From positions 1-25,226 of the forward strand of contig MU624765.1 in assembly GCA_025349905.2 (NCBI GenBank): a DNA stretch of 25,226 nt, in the 5' to 3' direction. This document shows, in pieces, positions 1 through 11,041 of the stretch; the stretch's first letter is position 1; the number at the start of each line of letters is the position of its first letter. Source of the stretch: Blastocladiella britannica. Lineage: Eukaryota; Blastocladiomycota; Blastocladiomycetes; Blastocladiales; Blastocladiaceae. A model generated the notes under the pieces. The model saw nothing but the letters and a program-made list of their open reading frames with translations, did no database searches and was not told where the DNA came from. Position numbers and translations under genes: made by a program.

Positions 1-2
1 AT

Positions 3-2005
3 TTACTTGCGAGCACGCTTGGCCGCCCGGTGGTCCGATGCGAGCGCTTGCTGCTGCTGGTCGAGCTCGGCGCGCTTGCGCTTCAGCTTGTCCTTCTCGG
101 CCTGCTCGCGGCCCTCGCGGCGCTTGATGCCCGTGTACAGCGTCTTGTTGCGCTTGGTCATCAGGATCTTGGACATGGCCTCCTTGTCGGCCGCCTCCTG
201 CTCCTCCTTGCGCTGCTGCACCTTGGCCTTGGTCGCGGCTTTGTTCTTGTTGTTGCCGCCCTTCTTGGCTGCCACCACCACTTCCTCCTCCTCCTCCTCG
301 TCGTCACTGCTGTCGGCCTCCTCCTCATCGGCCTCCTCGTCGTCGTCATCCTCACCCTCTACCATCTCCTCGTCATCACTATCGGCCAGCGCCGCGTCGT
401 CTTCGACCGAGTAGTTGACGGTCGGGTCGTAGGCAGAGTCCGACCGGGCCTCGAACGGCGACAAGTGCGGCGGCAGCGTCTGTCCGACCGCATACCCCTC
501 GCCGTGCTTGGCGCCACTGACCAGCAACAGCTTGCCCGCATTGATGCAGTCAAAGACCCACTGCGGGCGCACAAACGACCGGGCGGGCAGGGCCTTCATG
601 GCCGACGACAGGGCCGGACGATCGACCAGATGGTGGGTGATACGTGGGTCCGACTCGGCAAAGGGGGATCCGGCTCCCAGAACCGCGTCCCATCCGACAC
701 GGCCGCCAAAGGAACGCACCAGGAATTCGAGGGCGGTGCGAGGCACCTCGCGCGGGATAAAGAACGTCAGGTTGCTGAACAGCGACTGCTGGGCGCTGAG
801 CGACTGCGTCAGCTGCGCGTACGTCACCAGCGGCTGCGAGTGCAGGTCCCCGGCCTCGGTGGTGGCGAGCGCCGACGTTTCGTCGAAATCCATCGCCTGC
901 GCCGCGTCGTCATCGTTGGCCGTCTCCTCCTCGTCGTCATCCGACGACTCGAGCGCCGCTGTTGCTGCAGCTGCCGCGGCGGCCGCGCCCTTGCCAATGG
1001 TAGCAATCTTGTCCTTGAGCGTCGACATGCGCTTCTTCTCGGTCGCCGTCATCTTCTTGGCCGCAACCACTGGCGCTGCCTTCACGGCCGCAGACGCGTC
1101 AGCACTGCCGGTGCTCTCGGTCGACTCCACGTGCAGAGCCGCGAGCCCCGCCGCGTCCTTCTCGAGCGCCTCGTCCAGGTTGGGCGGGTACTTGAGCCCG
1201 GCGTCCGAGTACAGCTTGAACAGCACAAACCCGAGCAGGGTCTCGTACAGCTGCAGGAACGTGCCCATGACCTTGAAGTCAACGTCCGACGGCGGCTGCT
1301 GCGAGAACTGGTGGGGCGTGATCCAGGTGATCTCCTGGCCCTTGATCTCGGCCTGGTAGTAGATGCCCTTGATGGAAATAAACGTCTTGCGGAGCGACCG
1401 CGACTGCACAATGTACTGCTGGAACTCGAGCGCTTTGCGCTGGCACTGCACAATGAGGTCGCCCTTGACGCCCGCGGTGGTGGGCATCGACGCAAACAGG
1501 AAAATCATCGACAACGCGTCGTCGAGATCGCGGATCGCGTCCGTGAAGGTCGGGTAGCTATATATATTGAACCATTTCCATACATATGCGTGTCAGTATT
1601 AAGTCCCAAGTCTAACAGATAAAAAAATATGGAGACATACCGCTCCCGGATAATGTGATCATAGGTAAACTTTGGTGCGGCGGCCTGCAATGCCTCGGCG
1701 GCCGAGTAGTTGCGCTTGCCCATGACTCGCGCCATCTTGCGAGCAAAGATCTTCCAATCGCGGAATTTCTGCAGCAGCGGCTCATGCTGCAGGAACTGGA
1801 TGTCGCGGCGGTAGTACCAGGTGGTGGGTGCCGTGGAGCCCTTGTTGACCTTCTTCTTGTTGCTGGGCTCGCGCGGGTAAATGCCCTTGAGAATGCACAG
1901 CCGGCGGAAATCCTTGAGCGACACCTGCAGCTTCTTGAGCGCCTGGCGACGCGAAATGTAGTTGGAGACGGCTCCCGAGGTGCCCTTCTTTTTGATGAGC
2001 GCCAT
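3..2005 (-). CDS. PES1: Pescadillo homologue, 60S ribosome biogenesis factor (two exons)
   Basis: Nucleolar protein of the PeBoW complex (PES1-BOP1-WDR12; yeast Nop7-Erb1-Ytm1), needed for 27S/32S pre-rRNA processing and 60S assembly. Exon 1 is 1641-2005 and exon 2 is 3-1557. The 83-base intron 1558-1640 has donor GTATGT and acceptor TATAG, and splicing restores the conserved [16 protein letters not shown] stretch. The product is 639 residues, close to the family norm. The pescadillo N-terminal domain is clear (SNYISR near the start, [42 protein letters not shown]). A BRCT domain lies at about residues 382-481, with the conserved Trp in RPQWVFDC. A long Asp/Glu tract and a Lys/Arg-rich tail ending KRARK follow; this acidic/basic end is usual for the family. 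The start ATG at 2005 gives the typical short basic N-terminus. It is transcribed in the same direction as the nucleoporin gene upstream, 303 bases away. Confidence 0.95.
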
Positions 2006-2308
2006 TTTATGTTTTGAATTACGTGTGGTTAATGGCCTGGTAAAGGTATTCGGAGATTTTTGGAGTCGAGCGAGCGGAGCGCGTCAATTTTTCCTTGTTC
2101 CCGTGATTTGGTAACCACCACCCCGACGCATAGTCTCACAAGCATATGCTCGAATCCAGATTTTGTGAACTGCTCGAGGTCGCCGCCTCGCAAGACCTCG
2201 GCCGGAATTTTCACGCATCCTCACATGCGGCGTCGTCGTGGGACGAACGCTTTTTCCGACTGCGCTCTATATGACTTGCTGAAAAAACTAAATATATTAA
2301 ATACTCAA
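2006..2308. other. Intergenic spacer holding the PES1 promoter and the nucleoporin 3' end
   Basis: This 303-base spacer lies between the start of PES1 and the stop of the nucleoporin gene. It contains short A/T-rich runs next to both genes. On the PES1 sense strand there is a GGAAAAATTGA stretch near 2086-2096, weakly like the A/T-rich ribosome-biogenesis element (RRPE) of fungi. I see no convincing gene, RNA gene or TATA box. Confidence 0.4.
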
Positions 2309-5300
2309 TCAGTCGTCCTGCGGAATGCCAAAGCTTGCAAAGATCATGTCGCAAATGGCCACCAGGAATGCCTTGGCGTCAGACTATTTTGGATAAATGG
2401 ATCAGTCAAAGAGCAAAAACACAATACAAAAAAAACGAAAGCATACCTGCTGCACGGCCGCCTTGATCTGCGCCTTGAGCATTGGGAACAGCGTGCGCGC
2501 GTCCATCTTCATGGCGCTGATAGTCGACAACCGGCCCAGCGACGCGGCCGCCGACGACCCCTGGGGTCCGCGGCCCATCGACGCCGCCGCCACACCATCC
2601 ACGGCCGACGACGCCTGCCGCTCGTAGTGCAGGACATGCAGCCGCAAGACCGTCATCGCGACCTCAAGGTTGCGCACCAGCATCGCGCGCTCGGTCGCCA
2701 GCTCGCCCCGCAGCGCCGTCAGCCGCGCGCGCAGAGCCGCGTCGCGCTTGGCGGGGGACACGTGCTCGAACCCGATTTCCTGGGCCACGTCGCCCGCGGA
2801 CCCCTGAACGTACGCGCGCCAGTCGTCGGAGGTAGCCGCGGTGCCCGAGGTTGCGCGGTGGTCGACTTCCTCAGCGACCATGGACGCGTGCTGCAGCCGC
2901 GACAGGTGCTGCTGCATGCTGAGCACCAGCACGCCCAGCGTCAGCCGGTTCAGCGTCACGTAGTGCGTGTCCTTGGCGGCAGCCAGGTCCGCGTCAAACA
3001 AGTACCGAACCGCTGCCGCCGTCGATCCCGGAGTGGTCGCCAGCGTCAGGCTCAAGGCGACAATCGACCCGGAGATCTGGAGCACGAGCCGCTCGGCCCG
3101 CAGCGCCAAGTGACCTCGGCGCGCGGGGCCGAAATCGCGCCGCGACGCCACCACCAGCAGTGCAAACAGCGCCTGCACGACCGTCGGGGCCACATGTGCG
3201 CGGCTGCGGGCCAGGAAATCAGCCAGGGATGCGATCTGCGCCACTTGCGTCAGCAGCGACAGCTCGGCGTCGTCCTTGGCGTCATCAGTGGGAACACGTT
3301 CGCGCAGCACGCTTGTGCAGGCGGTCACCACCCGCGTGAGCGACGCCGCGTGTGCGGCCAGGAACCGCTCGCACGATTTGACCAGAACCGGGTTGGCGTC
3401 CGAGGAGCCTCCCGACTCGGCGGTGGGGCTGGAAGAGGAGGACGCGGGACGCGACTGCACCGCATGCACGGTGGTAATGAACCCGAGCAGCTCCAGCGCC
3501 GACGACAGAACGCGGTTGTACCGCTCGAACGCCTCGGGCACCTGCTCGGCCGCCAGCTGGCCCTCAAAGTACGCGTACGGGTCGACGGCGCGCGACAGCG
3601 CCGGGTTCACGTCAATGTCCATCATCATCGACCTCTGTGACGTTTGAGTGCGACGGCCCACACTCGCGCCGAACCCACCACCGCGCGAGGAGCGGCCGCC
3701 GTCTCCAGCAATGTATGAGAAGCACGCGGCGTCCGCGAGCGCGCCAATCACGCCGGCCTCAATGAGCATGGACCGGGTCTGGCGGTGCATCGACAGCCGC
3801 AGCAGGAGCGCCAGCAGCGACTGGTACGTCAGCAGCGTCACCGAGTCGTCGGCCGAGAGCGAGTCGTCGCTAGCGGCCGAGCAAATCCCCGCCAGGCGTG
3901 GAAGCATGTGGATGAGCACGCCCGCCAGCGACTGCACGTCGCCCGTGGCCTGCAGCGACTCGAGGATCCAGGGGCGCATCGTGGACGAGTGCAGCGACCA
4001 CTGGCACAGCACGTCGAGCGCCGTCAGCGCCACCGATTGCCAGATGCTGGGCTGCGCCGCGTCTTTACACAGCGCCTGCAAAAACGACTCGCCTCCAAGC
4101 GTGCGCAGCGTGCGCAGCAGCGTGTCTTGGCTCGAGTTGGCAAGCATGGTTCCGCCGCTGCTCTTGCCCATGACACTGGCGCCACCAAGGGTGCTGCGCA
4201 TAAACATGCTGCGGTTGGCCATGATCGACGACGCGTTGGTCCATCCGGGCACAATCGACCGGTTGAGAATGGACGCGGCCGGGTCCAATGGCGACGATCC
4301 AGTGGAGATGCCCGTCATTTCCAGCACGATCAGCAGGCCGACGTACAGGTTGCCGCGAATGAAAGGGGTCGAGTCCGAGTCCTTGCACGCGCTGACCATG
4401 GTCGCCAGCGTGCGGTCCAGAACCGAGTGGTCGCTGCCGCTGTCCATTCCCACTGCCTGGTCCAGGATCGCCAGCAGCAGCGGCAGACACTTGACAAAGT
4501 ACACGCGCGATGCGGGAGGGCTGGCGCGAATCAGTTCCTGCACGGTCACCAGCAGCGCCACCAGGGTGCTGGACCGGTCGCTCTGGCTGTCGGTGGGTCC
4601 ACCGAGCTGGCCAATGCACGCCAGCGCCGTCACGCTGACGGTCTCGGTCCACGCCTGCACCAGCTGCGTCTGCGCGTGCAGCACGCGGCGCTTGCGATTC
4701 TCGTGCGCGAGCAACACCAGGAGGCCCTCCACCACGGCCGCGTGTCCGCTCACCGTTTGATTGCCACCTGTTGCAAATGAAGATGGTCCAGGAGTCGCTG
4801 GGAGCGGCTTGGTCGATGCAAACTGGTCCTGGATGCTGCGGGGCGCAATCGATTCGGCGACCGTGCGCGCCTTGGTAATGTCAAACAGCACCAGTCCTTG
4901 CGAGTCAGTCAGGGTCGGCCAGGTCCCAGCGCCACCAACATCGTCCGACATGACCGACTGGAACAGCGCAGCGGCCTGCGGGTGGGTTTCGGGAGCGCTA
5001 GGGACGCACACGCGCATGGCGGCGTGAATGACTTGGACCATGCGGCAGTCGCCGCCGCCGGGGGACAGGTACAGCTGCTTGATCAGGTCCGTCAGGAACG
5101 CCGGCTGGTCGGCAAATGCCTTGAGCTGCACTGCCATCAAGCGCAGCAGCCACGTCCATGCGCTGAGCGTCGATACGATCTCGGAAACAATCTTGCCCTG
5201 CGATCCCGCCGTGGCGGCACCTGAAGCAGTACGTCGGCCGGCGCCAGTGGCGGCCGACGAAAACGCAGTGGTGCGCTGGCCCGACGAAGTGCGTTGCTGC

Positions 5301-8300
5301 TGCCCAGGGGCGGCGGCAAACATGCGCTTGGACGGCGTGGAGAGCATCATGGACGCGCGCAGGTTAGGCTGCGCCATGTCCGAGTCGGCCGGCAGCAGCT
5401 CGATAAACTGGTCCTTGGCGACGGGAATGCCGTCCACGGACGGGAGTCGGCTCGCCGACAGCCAGTAGGTGGCTAGGGACGCAAAGTAGCCCTGCTCCAG
5501 CACCGAAAACAGTGCGCTGGTGGCCGGGTGCGACGCAAGGTGGTACATGGCCTCGTACGCGAGTTCAACGAGCCCAAGTGGGAGATCGGGTGCTTGGCCA
5601 CCGGGGGCGCTCGCCAGTTTCACCACCAGGCTGAGCAGCGTGCCATCGGCCATAGACCGCTCATCGGCGACCAGCGCACCGCTCTTGACCAGGCCGAGAA
5701 TGAAATGGCCGAGCGATGGCACCTGTGGGCGGCGCAGGTTGCTGACAATGAGCTGCAGGATCGCCAGCCGCGGCGAGTGCACCATCAGCTCGTCGTACGC
5801 GCCAAGCGTAAAGGGCAGCGGCGCCATGTCGTAATCTCTAAACTTGTCGAGGTACGCCTTAAGGATGGTGTTGGCGCTGCTGTTGGCCGAAAGAATGGAG
5901 ACCAGCGGCGATGCGCCTTGTGAGGGACCGTACGTGGGCGCGAGCGACAGGGACGCGAGGATCTTGACCGACAGGATCCCCAAGTCGCCAAACGCGTCGT
6001 ACTCGGGCGACACAAACGAGACCAGATCCACTACCGACCGCGAGCGGGTGGCGAGCAGCTTGTCGAGCTCGCGCAACGTGGAAGTGGACCGCGGCGCCAG
6101 CACAAACTTGGGCACAATCTCGTGCAAGAACCGCGACTGCATCACGAGGATTTGGTGCAGCAGCTTGAAGCACGAGTGAATGGCAGTGTGGAACTCGCCC
6201 GAGCGACTGGCATCTGGGAACTTGGCCGCGGCGGCGGCAGCAGCGGCAGTGGCAGCCATGTTTTGTGCCGCGGCAGCAGCAGCAGCGGCGGTGCTGCCGC
6301 CTGGGGGCAGCTGCACGGGTGGGGCCACAAACGACGAGGGCGCGACCTTGAGGGTCAGCAACTCGTCCGCGAACATCGCGTCGCGCTCCAGGGCATTGTA
6401 CCCGAGCGAAATGACCATGAGAATGGCGTCCAGCAGCTTGCCGCCTTGGAAAATGTCGAGAAGGAACCGCGTCCCCGGGTGGACCGAGATCTGGTGCTGC
6501 GCAATCTGCAAGCTGGCGCCGCCCATGGCGAGATCACCCGAGGCGCGAAGAAGGGACTGTGTGGTGACATCCAGGTCCGAGAGGCACTGCAAAAACACTT
6601 CCATGCACGCCGAGAGCAGGGACCACCGCTCGCGCTCGTCAGCGAATTCGAGCTCGGATAGCCGCTGGAACACGTCGTGCGCCATGTAGTGGTAGTACGG
6701 CCACAGCCCATCACCACCGCGCGACGACATGGACGAGTTGGCAAACGACAGCGACAGGAAGCTCGTGGATGGTGCCGTCGCGCCCATGGACAACGAGGGC
6801 GCCGATGCCGTTGAAGGTGATGATGTGAACGCCGAGTGGTCGCTGGAAGGCGTCAGGTTGCGCAGGATGCGCACAAACGCGCCTGTCAGCGGGAACGCGC
6901 GCAACGGAATCTCGCGCTCCTCGAGGTCCTGGGCAATGCCAGTGCGCGCAATCCCGTGTACCTGTCCGACCTGCGGGATCATGCCAATGGACTCGATATA
7001 GCTCCAGACGCGCTGCGCAATGTGCTGCTCGTCCTCGCGCGGCAGCGACGACCCAGGCGCGGCCAGCGCGGCAATCGTGTCGGCCAGTGCGGCCTTGAGC
7101 CGCAGGGGCACTTTGCACGTGAGCAGCACAAAGAGCAGCTGCAAAGCATCGTTGCCGCCCATGTTGCTGGTGGTCAAGATCTCGCGGCGCGCGCGGCCAT
7201 CGTAACGCACCACTTGGCGGAACACGCGGAGCAGCGACACTAAGAAATCGACCTCGGCCTGCGACATGTGGCCGGCGGTGGCTTGGGCCGCCAGGTTTTT
7301 GTAGGCGCCGACGTAGTACTTGAGTCCTTCCAGGACCTGGATCCAGGTGACGGAGCCGAGCTGGCTGGCATTGACCAATTCAAACGCGGTCCCAGCCGCG
7401 GCAGGGCCCTGCGTGAGAGCGGCAATCATGTGGTAGGCGGTAGTTTGCAGGCGGCGGTGCTGGGACTGGGCCGCAGACTGCAGGAACCGCACCAATGCCG
7501 AGTCGCCCTGCCAGAACGACCGGCTTTCGCTTGGGCTGCCCTCCAGCACCAACGTCACCAGCAGGCACAGCAGCTCAAAGTTGCATCGCGTGAGTTCGGG
7601 CTTCATGGTAGAACCGGAGGTTGTTGCGGCAGCGGCTGCAGATGGCGAAGTGGTCGCGGCAGATGGTGCGCCACTACCCGGGGTGGGCTTGAGCGATGCA
7701 GCAGCGGCAGCGTCGGCCTTTTGCAATGCCACCTCGTCAGCGTGGTGCAGGGCCGCGAGCGCCTCGCTACACCGCACGAGCATGTTACCAATCAAAAACT
7801 CGAGCTCGCGGCGTGCCTGGTGAAGGGCGTCTTCGGGGAGTACGTAGCGCACCACCGGGTTGGCGGACTTGGGGACCGACCGGTAGAGTGCGTCGACGCC
7901 TGGCGAGAGCGGGTCGTGCGGGCGCGGCAGATTGGCGGCCACGTGCGTGATCAGCCACACCAGGGCATCGGGCAGGTGCTTCTTGATGGGCTCCTGCGCG
8001 GATTTGACGGCGCCGAGGGCGGCCAGGCGGTTGGTGGCCGGAGCGGCCGCCGGTGCGCTCTGCGAGACGGCGATCGCCGACAGGAGCACGGCGCGGAGCG
8101 CGGGTTGCACAAAGTTCAGTTCGGCAATTTTGGCCGCCAGCTGCTGCAGTTCTGGTGCCTGCAGCTCGTGCGTGCGTGCGCCGGATGCGGCGGCAGCAGC
8201 AGCGGCAGCAGCGGCAGCGGTGTTGGCGCTATCGGCGCGCATGGACCGCGGCGGTTCGGTCGGGCGAGCAGCCACGCGGACCGCCGACAGGGCGGCAGTG

Positions 8301-8914
8301 ACGAGCGGGACCGACACGGCGTCGCCCGACGGGAGCTGAGCAACCACGTCAATGACGTGGCCCACGTCACTGACCGAGGGCACGCGGAAGTTGATGGCGT
8401 GCACCGTCAGCGTGGCGAGGGCGATGCGGTGCTTGGCAATCTTGGCCAGAGCGTGGCGCCGGCGCGCCGCTTTCCCGGCCGGGGCCGAGGGGTCGGCGGC
8501 GATCTTGGCCTCTAGGTCCGTGAACTGCTTGGCGGCCGACTTGACGGCGGTGGCCAGTCGCAGCACCAGGTTCTGGCTCACGACCATATCGCGCAGCAGG
8601 TCGTACAGTGGGTGGCCGTCCTGCGCGATCTGCGCTCGGTACGCCGAGAACACGGCATCTCCGACCTCGAACAGCGCGCGGTACACCTCGACCAGCGTCG
8701 CGTGCTGCAGAAAAAAGGAGTCGGCACCACCAGAGTCGAGTTCTGGCAGCGGGGCAGTGAAATCAAGGCGGTTGACGGGGGGGAGATCGGCGCGAATGCT
8801 CTCCAAGCGCTGGCCAGCCTCGTCGGGCGAGAGATCGGCGAGGGAGAGCACGCGCGACTGCACTTCCGCCAGCTGTGCGACGGAGGCGAGCGGCACCTGG
8901 TTCACGGACATCAT
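2309..8914 (-). CDS. NUP205: Nup205/Nup192/Nup186-type inner-ring nucleoporin (two exons)
   Basis: Large alpha-solenoid scaffold nucleoporin of the inner ring of the nuclear pore complex, where the family binds Nup93/Nic96 and Nup35/Nup53. Exon 1 is 2447-8914, open for 2,156 codons. A 63-base intron (2384-2446, donor GTATGC, acceptor AATAG) leads to a last exon 2309-2383 encoding 24 residues that end in GIPQDD. Total length is 2,180 residues, against about 2,000 for animal Nup205 and 1,700 for yeast Nup192; Ala-rich low-complexity inserts account for part of the excess. Family landmarks include an EIPLRAFPLTGAF segment near residue 670 (compare the EYPLTRAF region of Nup205), a SAWTWLLRLMA segment near 1255, and a LFDITKAR segment near 1345. 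The protein is almost entirely helical, without FG repeats. The call rests on these landmarks plus size; a Nup188-type relative is less likely. Confidence 0.87.
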
Positions 8915-9301
8915 TCTGTCGCGGTGCCTTGTTGTTTGGTCTGTTATTTTCCGGTAAAGTCAACACATATGGTATGGAACCAAGATCTGCTGACGCACAT
9001 ACTCAAGGGGAGAATTGAGGTGGTTTTTTTTTTTTTTTGTTTTTTTTGGCCGAATGCGGGGTGGGGCCTCGTTGTTGTAGTCGTTGTCGTCCTGACGATT
9101 TATGAAATAATTGATAAGGGCAGAGCCAGGCGTGAGTATTTGCGACTCGACAAAGATCTAAGTTTTGAACGCGATGAGAATAACACGGTACCTACCTACG
9201 GTCGAGCGAGGGGTGGTTGGTTAGCTGCAGAACGACCAGTCAATATTGGTTACTGCAAAGAGCTTCGGTCGCTCTCTTTACCGAAAAATTCAATTCAAAA
9301 T
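8915..9301. promoter_or_regulatory. Divergent promoter region between the nucleoporin and E2 genes
   Basis: This 387-base spacer separates two genes transcribed away from each other and must carry both promoters. It holds an interrupted T tract (about 9025-9048) and a GTTGTAGTCGTTGTCGTCCT stretch after it. A 6-base inverted repeat (TTCGGT at 9264-9269, ACCGAA at 9280-9285) lies just upstream of the E2 start. I see no TATA box and no coding potential. Confidence 0.5.
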
Positions 9302-10572
9302 ATGGCCTCCAACCTCCGGCCCAAGGGATATCTGGCACGCGTTGGAAAAGAGATTCGCGTCTTGTTGGACGACCCGCCCGAGGGTGTTCTTGCCTGGCCG
9401 CGCGATGCGGACGCGCGTCCGTCAGTAGCCGACCTTGACCCTCACAATAATGGCTCTGATTCTGGCTCGAGTACCTCACCTTATGCCGGTCTTTGGATCG
9501 ATGCCTGTATATACGCATATTTTTTTGCCTCGGAGTTTGGATTCTCAGTGACTAACTGACTTTATGCTAAAATAAAAGGCATCTCGCCCGGATCCGACAC
9601 GCCCTACGCGGACGGCAAATTCAATCTCGAGTGCTGTCTCTCGCGCGAGTACGTTCATTCTCATTCACCAAGTAGGCATGGACATTCACACCAAAAAAAC
9701 ATGATTTCAGCTACCCATTTGTCCCGCCACTGGTGCGCTTCACCACAAGGATCCACCACCCAAACATTGACGAGCAAGGCCGCATCTGCATCGAGATCCT
9801 CAAGGAGGGCACCGCACCCGGCCGGTGGAAGGCCACCTCCAACTTGCGCATGGCGCTTGCCCAGATCCGCCAGCTGCTGGCCGAGCCCAACCCGGACGAT
9901 CCGCTGGTGGCCGATACGGCGCGCGAACTCAAGGCAGATCCGGCGCTGTTTCGTCGGCGTGCACGCGCCATGACGCTGCAGCACGCCATGCAGGATGTTG
10001 TCCAGCCTGTTCCTCCACCTCCGCCGCCACATCTTGCTCTCATGTCGTCGTCATCGATTGCGCTTCTGGATTCTGCCGAGGTGAGGGCGGTTTCTTTAAC
10101 TCCTCCTGCAATCGCGGCCGCTGCGCCTGGATTGGCGCCTGCAAAAAAGTCGACGGCTGCAACTGCGACTGCGACTGCGACCGCACCGGCACCAAATATG
10201 GCGGCCGTAAAAGCAACTGCACCTGTGTCGACTGTGCCAAAGGTACCAACTGCGGTCAAGCGCGTGGCCGAGGCACCGTTAGCGATCGTAGCAACAGAAA
10301 CCAAGCGCGCACGCCTGAGTGATCCAGCGCCGACACGACTGAACGATTCAGCGCCAACACCCACGGTTCGCCTCTCGGGCATCGAAAATGCCGCTGCGGC
10401 CGCGACTTGCAAGCCGACGGGACGACTGTTTAGTTTTGGGTCGGTGGCACGGGCCAAGATTGGCGCCGCCGCGACATCTAGCACTTCAGGCCCAGCAAGG
10501 CCACTCTTTGGCGGTGCTGCTGCAGCCGCGCCCAAGGCAGCACTGCCGTTTTGGAAGCCAGCACAAAAATGA
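9302..10572 (+). CDS. UBE2T: UBE2T-like ubiquitin-conjugating enzyme E2 with long C-terminal tail (three exons)
   Basis: E2 enzyme that accepts ubiquitin from E1 on a catalytic Cys. My model has exons 9302-9506, 9579-9648 and 9711-10572, introns of 72 and 62 bases, and 378 residues. Intron 1 (donor GTATAT, CTAAC branch site, acceptor AAAAG) joins WIDAC to ISPGSDTPYADGKF, which matches the E2 beta-strand region. Intron 2 (donor GTACGT, acceptor TTCAG) yields RDYPFVPP. The core shows HPN at 108-110, catalytic Cys118 in GRICIEIL, an insertion before RW as in UBE2T, and PNPDDP at 151-156. After about residue 185 there is a roughly 190-residue Ala/Pro/Thr-rich tail with basic KR clusters and FSFG and LFGG motifs; human UBE2T also has an extra tail, but a shorter one. 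UBE2T is the E2 for FANCD2/FANCI monoubiquitination in DNA crosslink repair; assigning that job here is inference. Other E2 classes remain possible. Confidence 0.82.
9507..9578 (+). other. E2 intron 1 with three candidate in-phase donors
   Basis: The preferred intron is GTATAT to AAAAG with branch site CTAAC at 9552-9556. GT dinucleotides at 9471 (GTACCT), 9489 (GTCTTT) and 9507 (GTATAT) all fall in the same codon phase and are spaced exactly 18 bases apart. Any of them can join the same acceptor without breaking the frame. The third donor gives the best match to E2 proteins and to the donor consensus of this window. Confidence 0.6.
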
Positions 10573-11041
10573 CGTCACCAATACATGTATGGCCCCCACA
10601 ACTCGAGTGGGTAGGTCCAGTACAATAACAACAAACCAACCTCACCCAAACTCCAAAAAAAGGGTCATTTGATACCTTCTGATATTACTACCGGCGGCCA
10701 TGACGATTGGGAGTATGCGACGTCGCCCCTGGACACTTGCGGAGCAATCCACGAGTGGGCGCGGGGGCGCAGGACCGCACGCCACACCCACCAACCACCT
10801 TGTTTCTCAAAGTGGCGTAGACCATCCGAGCCCTTTTTTTCTTCGCTAATGTTTATTTGTAGCGGTGATTGTGGAAGTGGGCGTCCGAAAGATCGACCGA
10901 GGTTAAGGATTTTGGTGAACTCAAAAACTTCATACGAGATGTTGGGAGTAAAACGCTCTCCGTAGTTGTACCTGGCAGTTCTGAGGAAAATCGAAAGGAA
11001 ACGCATTCGCACGCCCACTCTTCCGCGACCGAGAAACATAA
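10573..11041. other. Intergenic spacer, no recognised gene
   Basis: This 469-base stretch lies between the E2 stop and the first sense codon of the decayed ankyrin-like gene. Open frames here are short and match nothing I know. If the ankyrin-like gene ever had a start codon in a separate first exon, it would lie here, because a plausible splice acceptor (TTACAG ending at 11048) precedes the homologous region. I could not find a convincing first exon. Confidence 0.4.

Noticed and set aside
30..1622. 530-codon plus-strand open frame across PES1
   Set aside because: It is antisense to conserved PES1 exons; its Arg/Leu/Val-rich composition is what GC-rich complement strands give, and no domain is recognisable.
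2140..2160. CTCGAATCC resembling a tRNA T-arm
   Set aside because: No matching D-arm, anticodon arm or acceptor stem surrounds it on either strand.
2060..3640. 526-codon plus-strand frame, with others at 3648-4780 and 7268-8515
   Set aside because: All lie opposite the nucleoporin coding exon and have the Arg/Gln/His-rich look of shadow frames. The nucleoporin frame carries the family landmarks.
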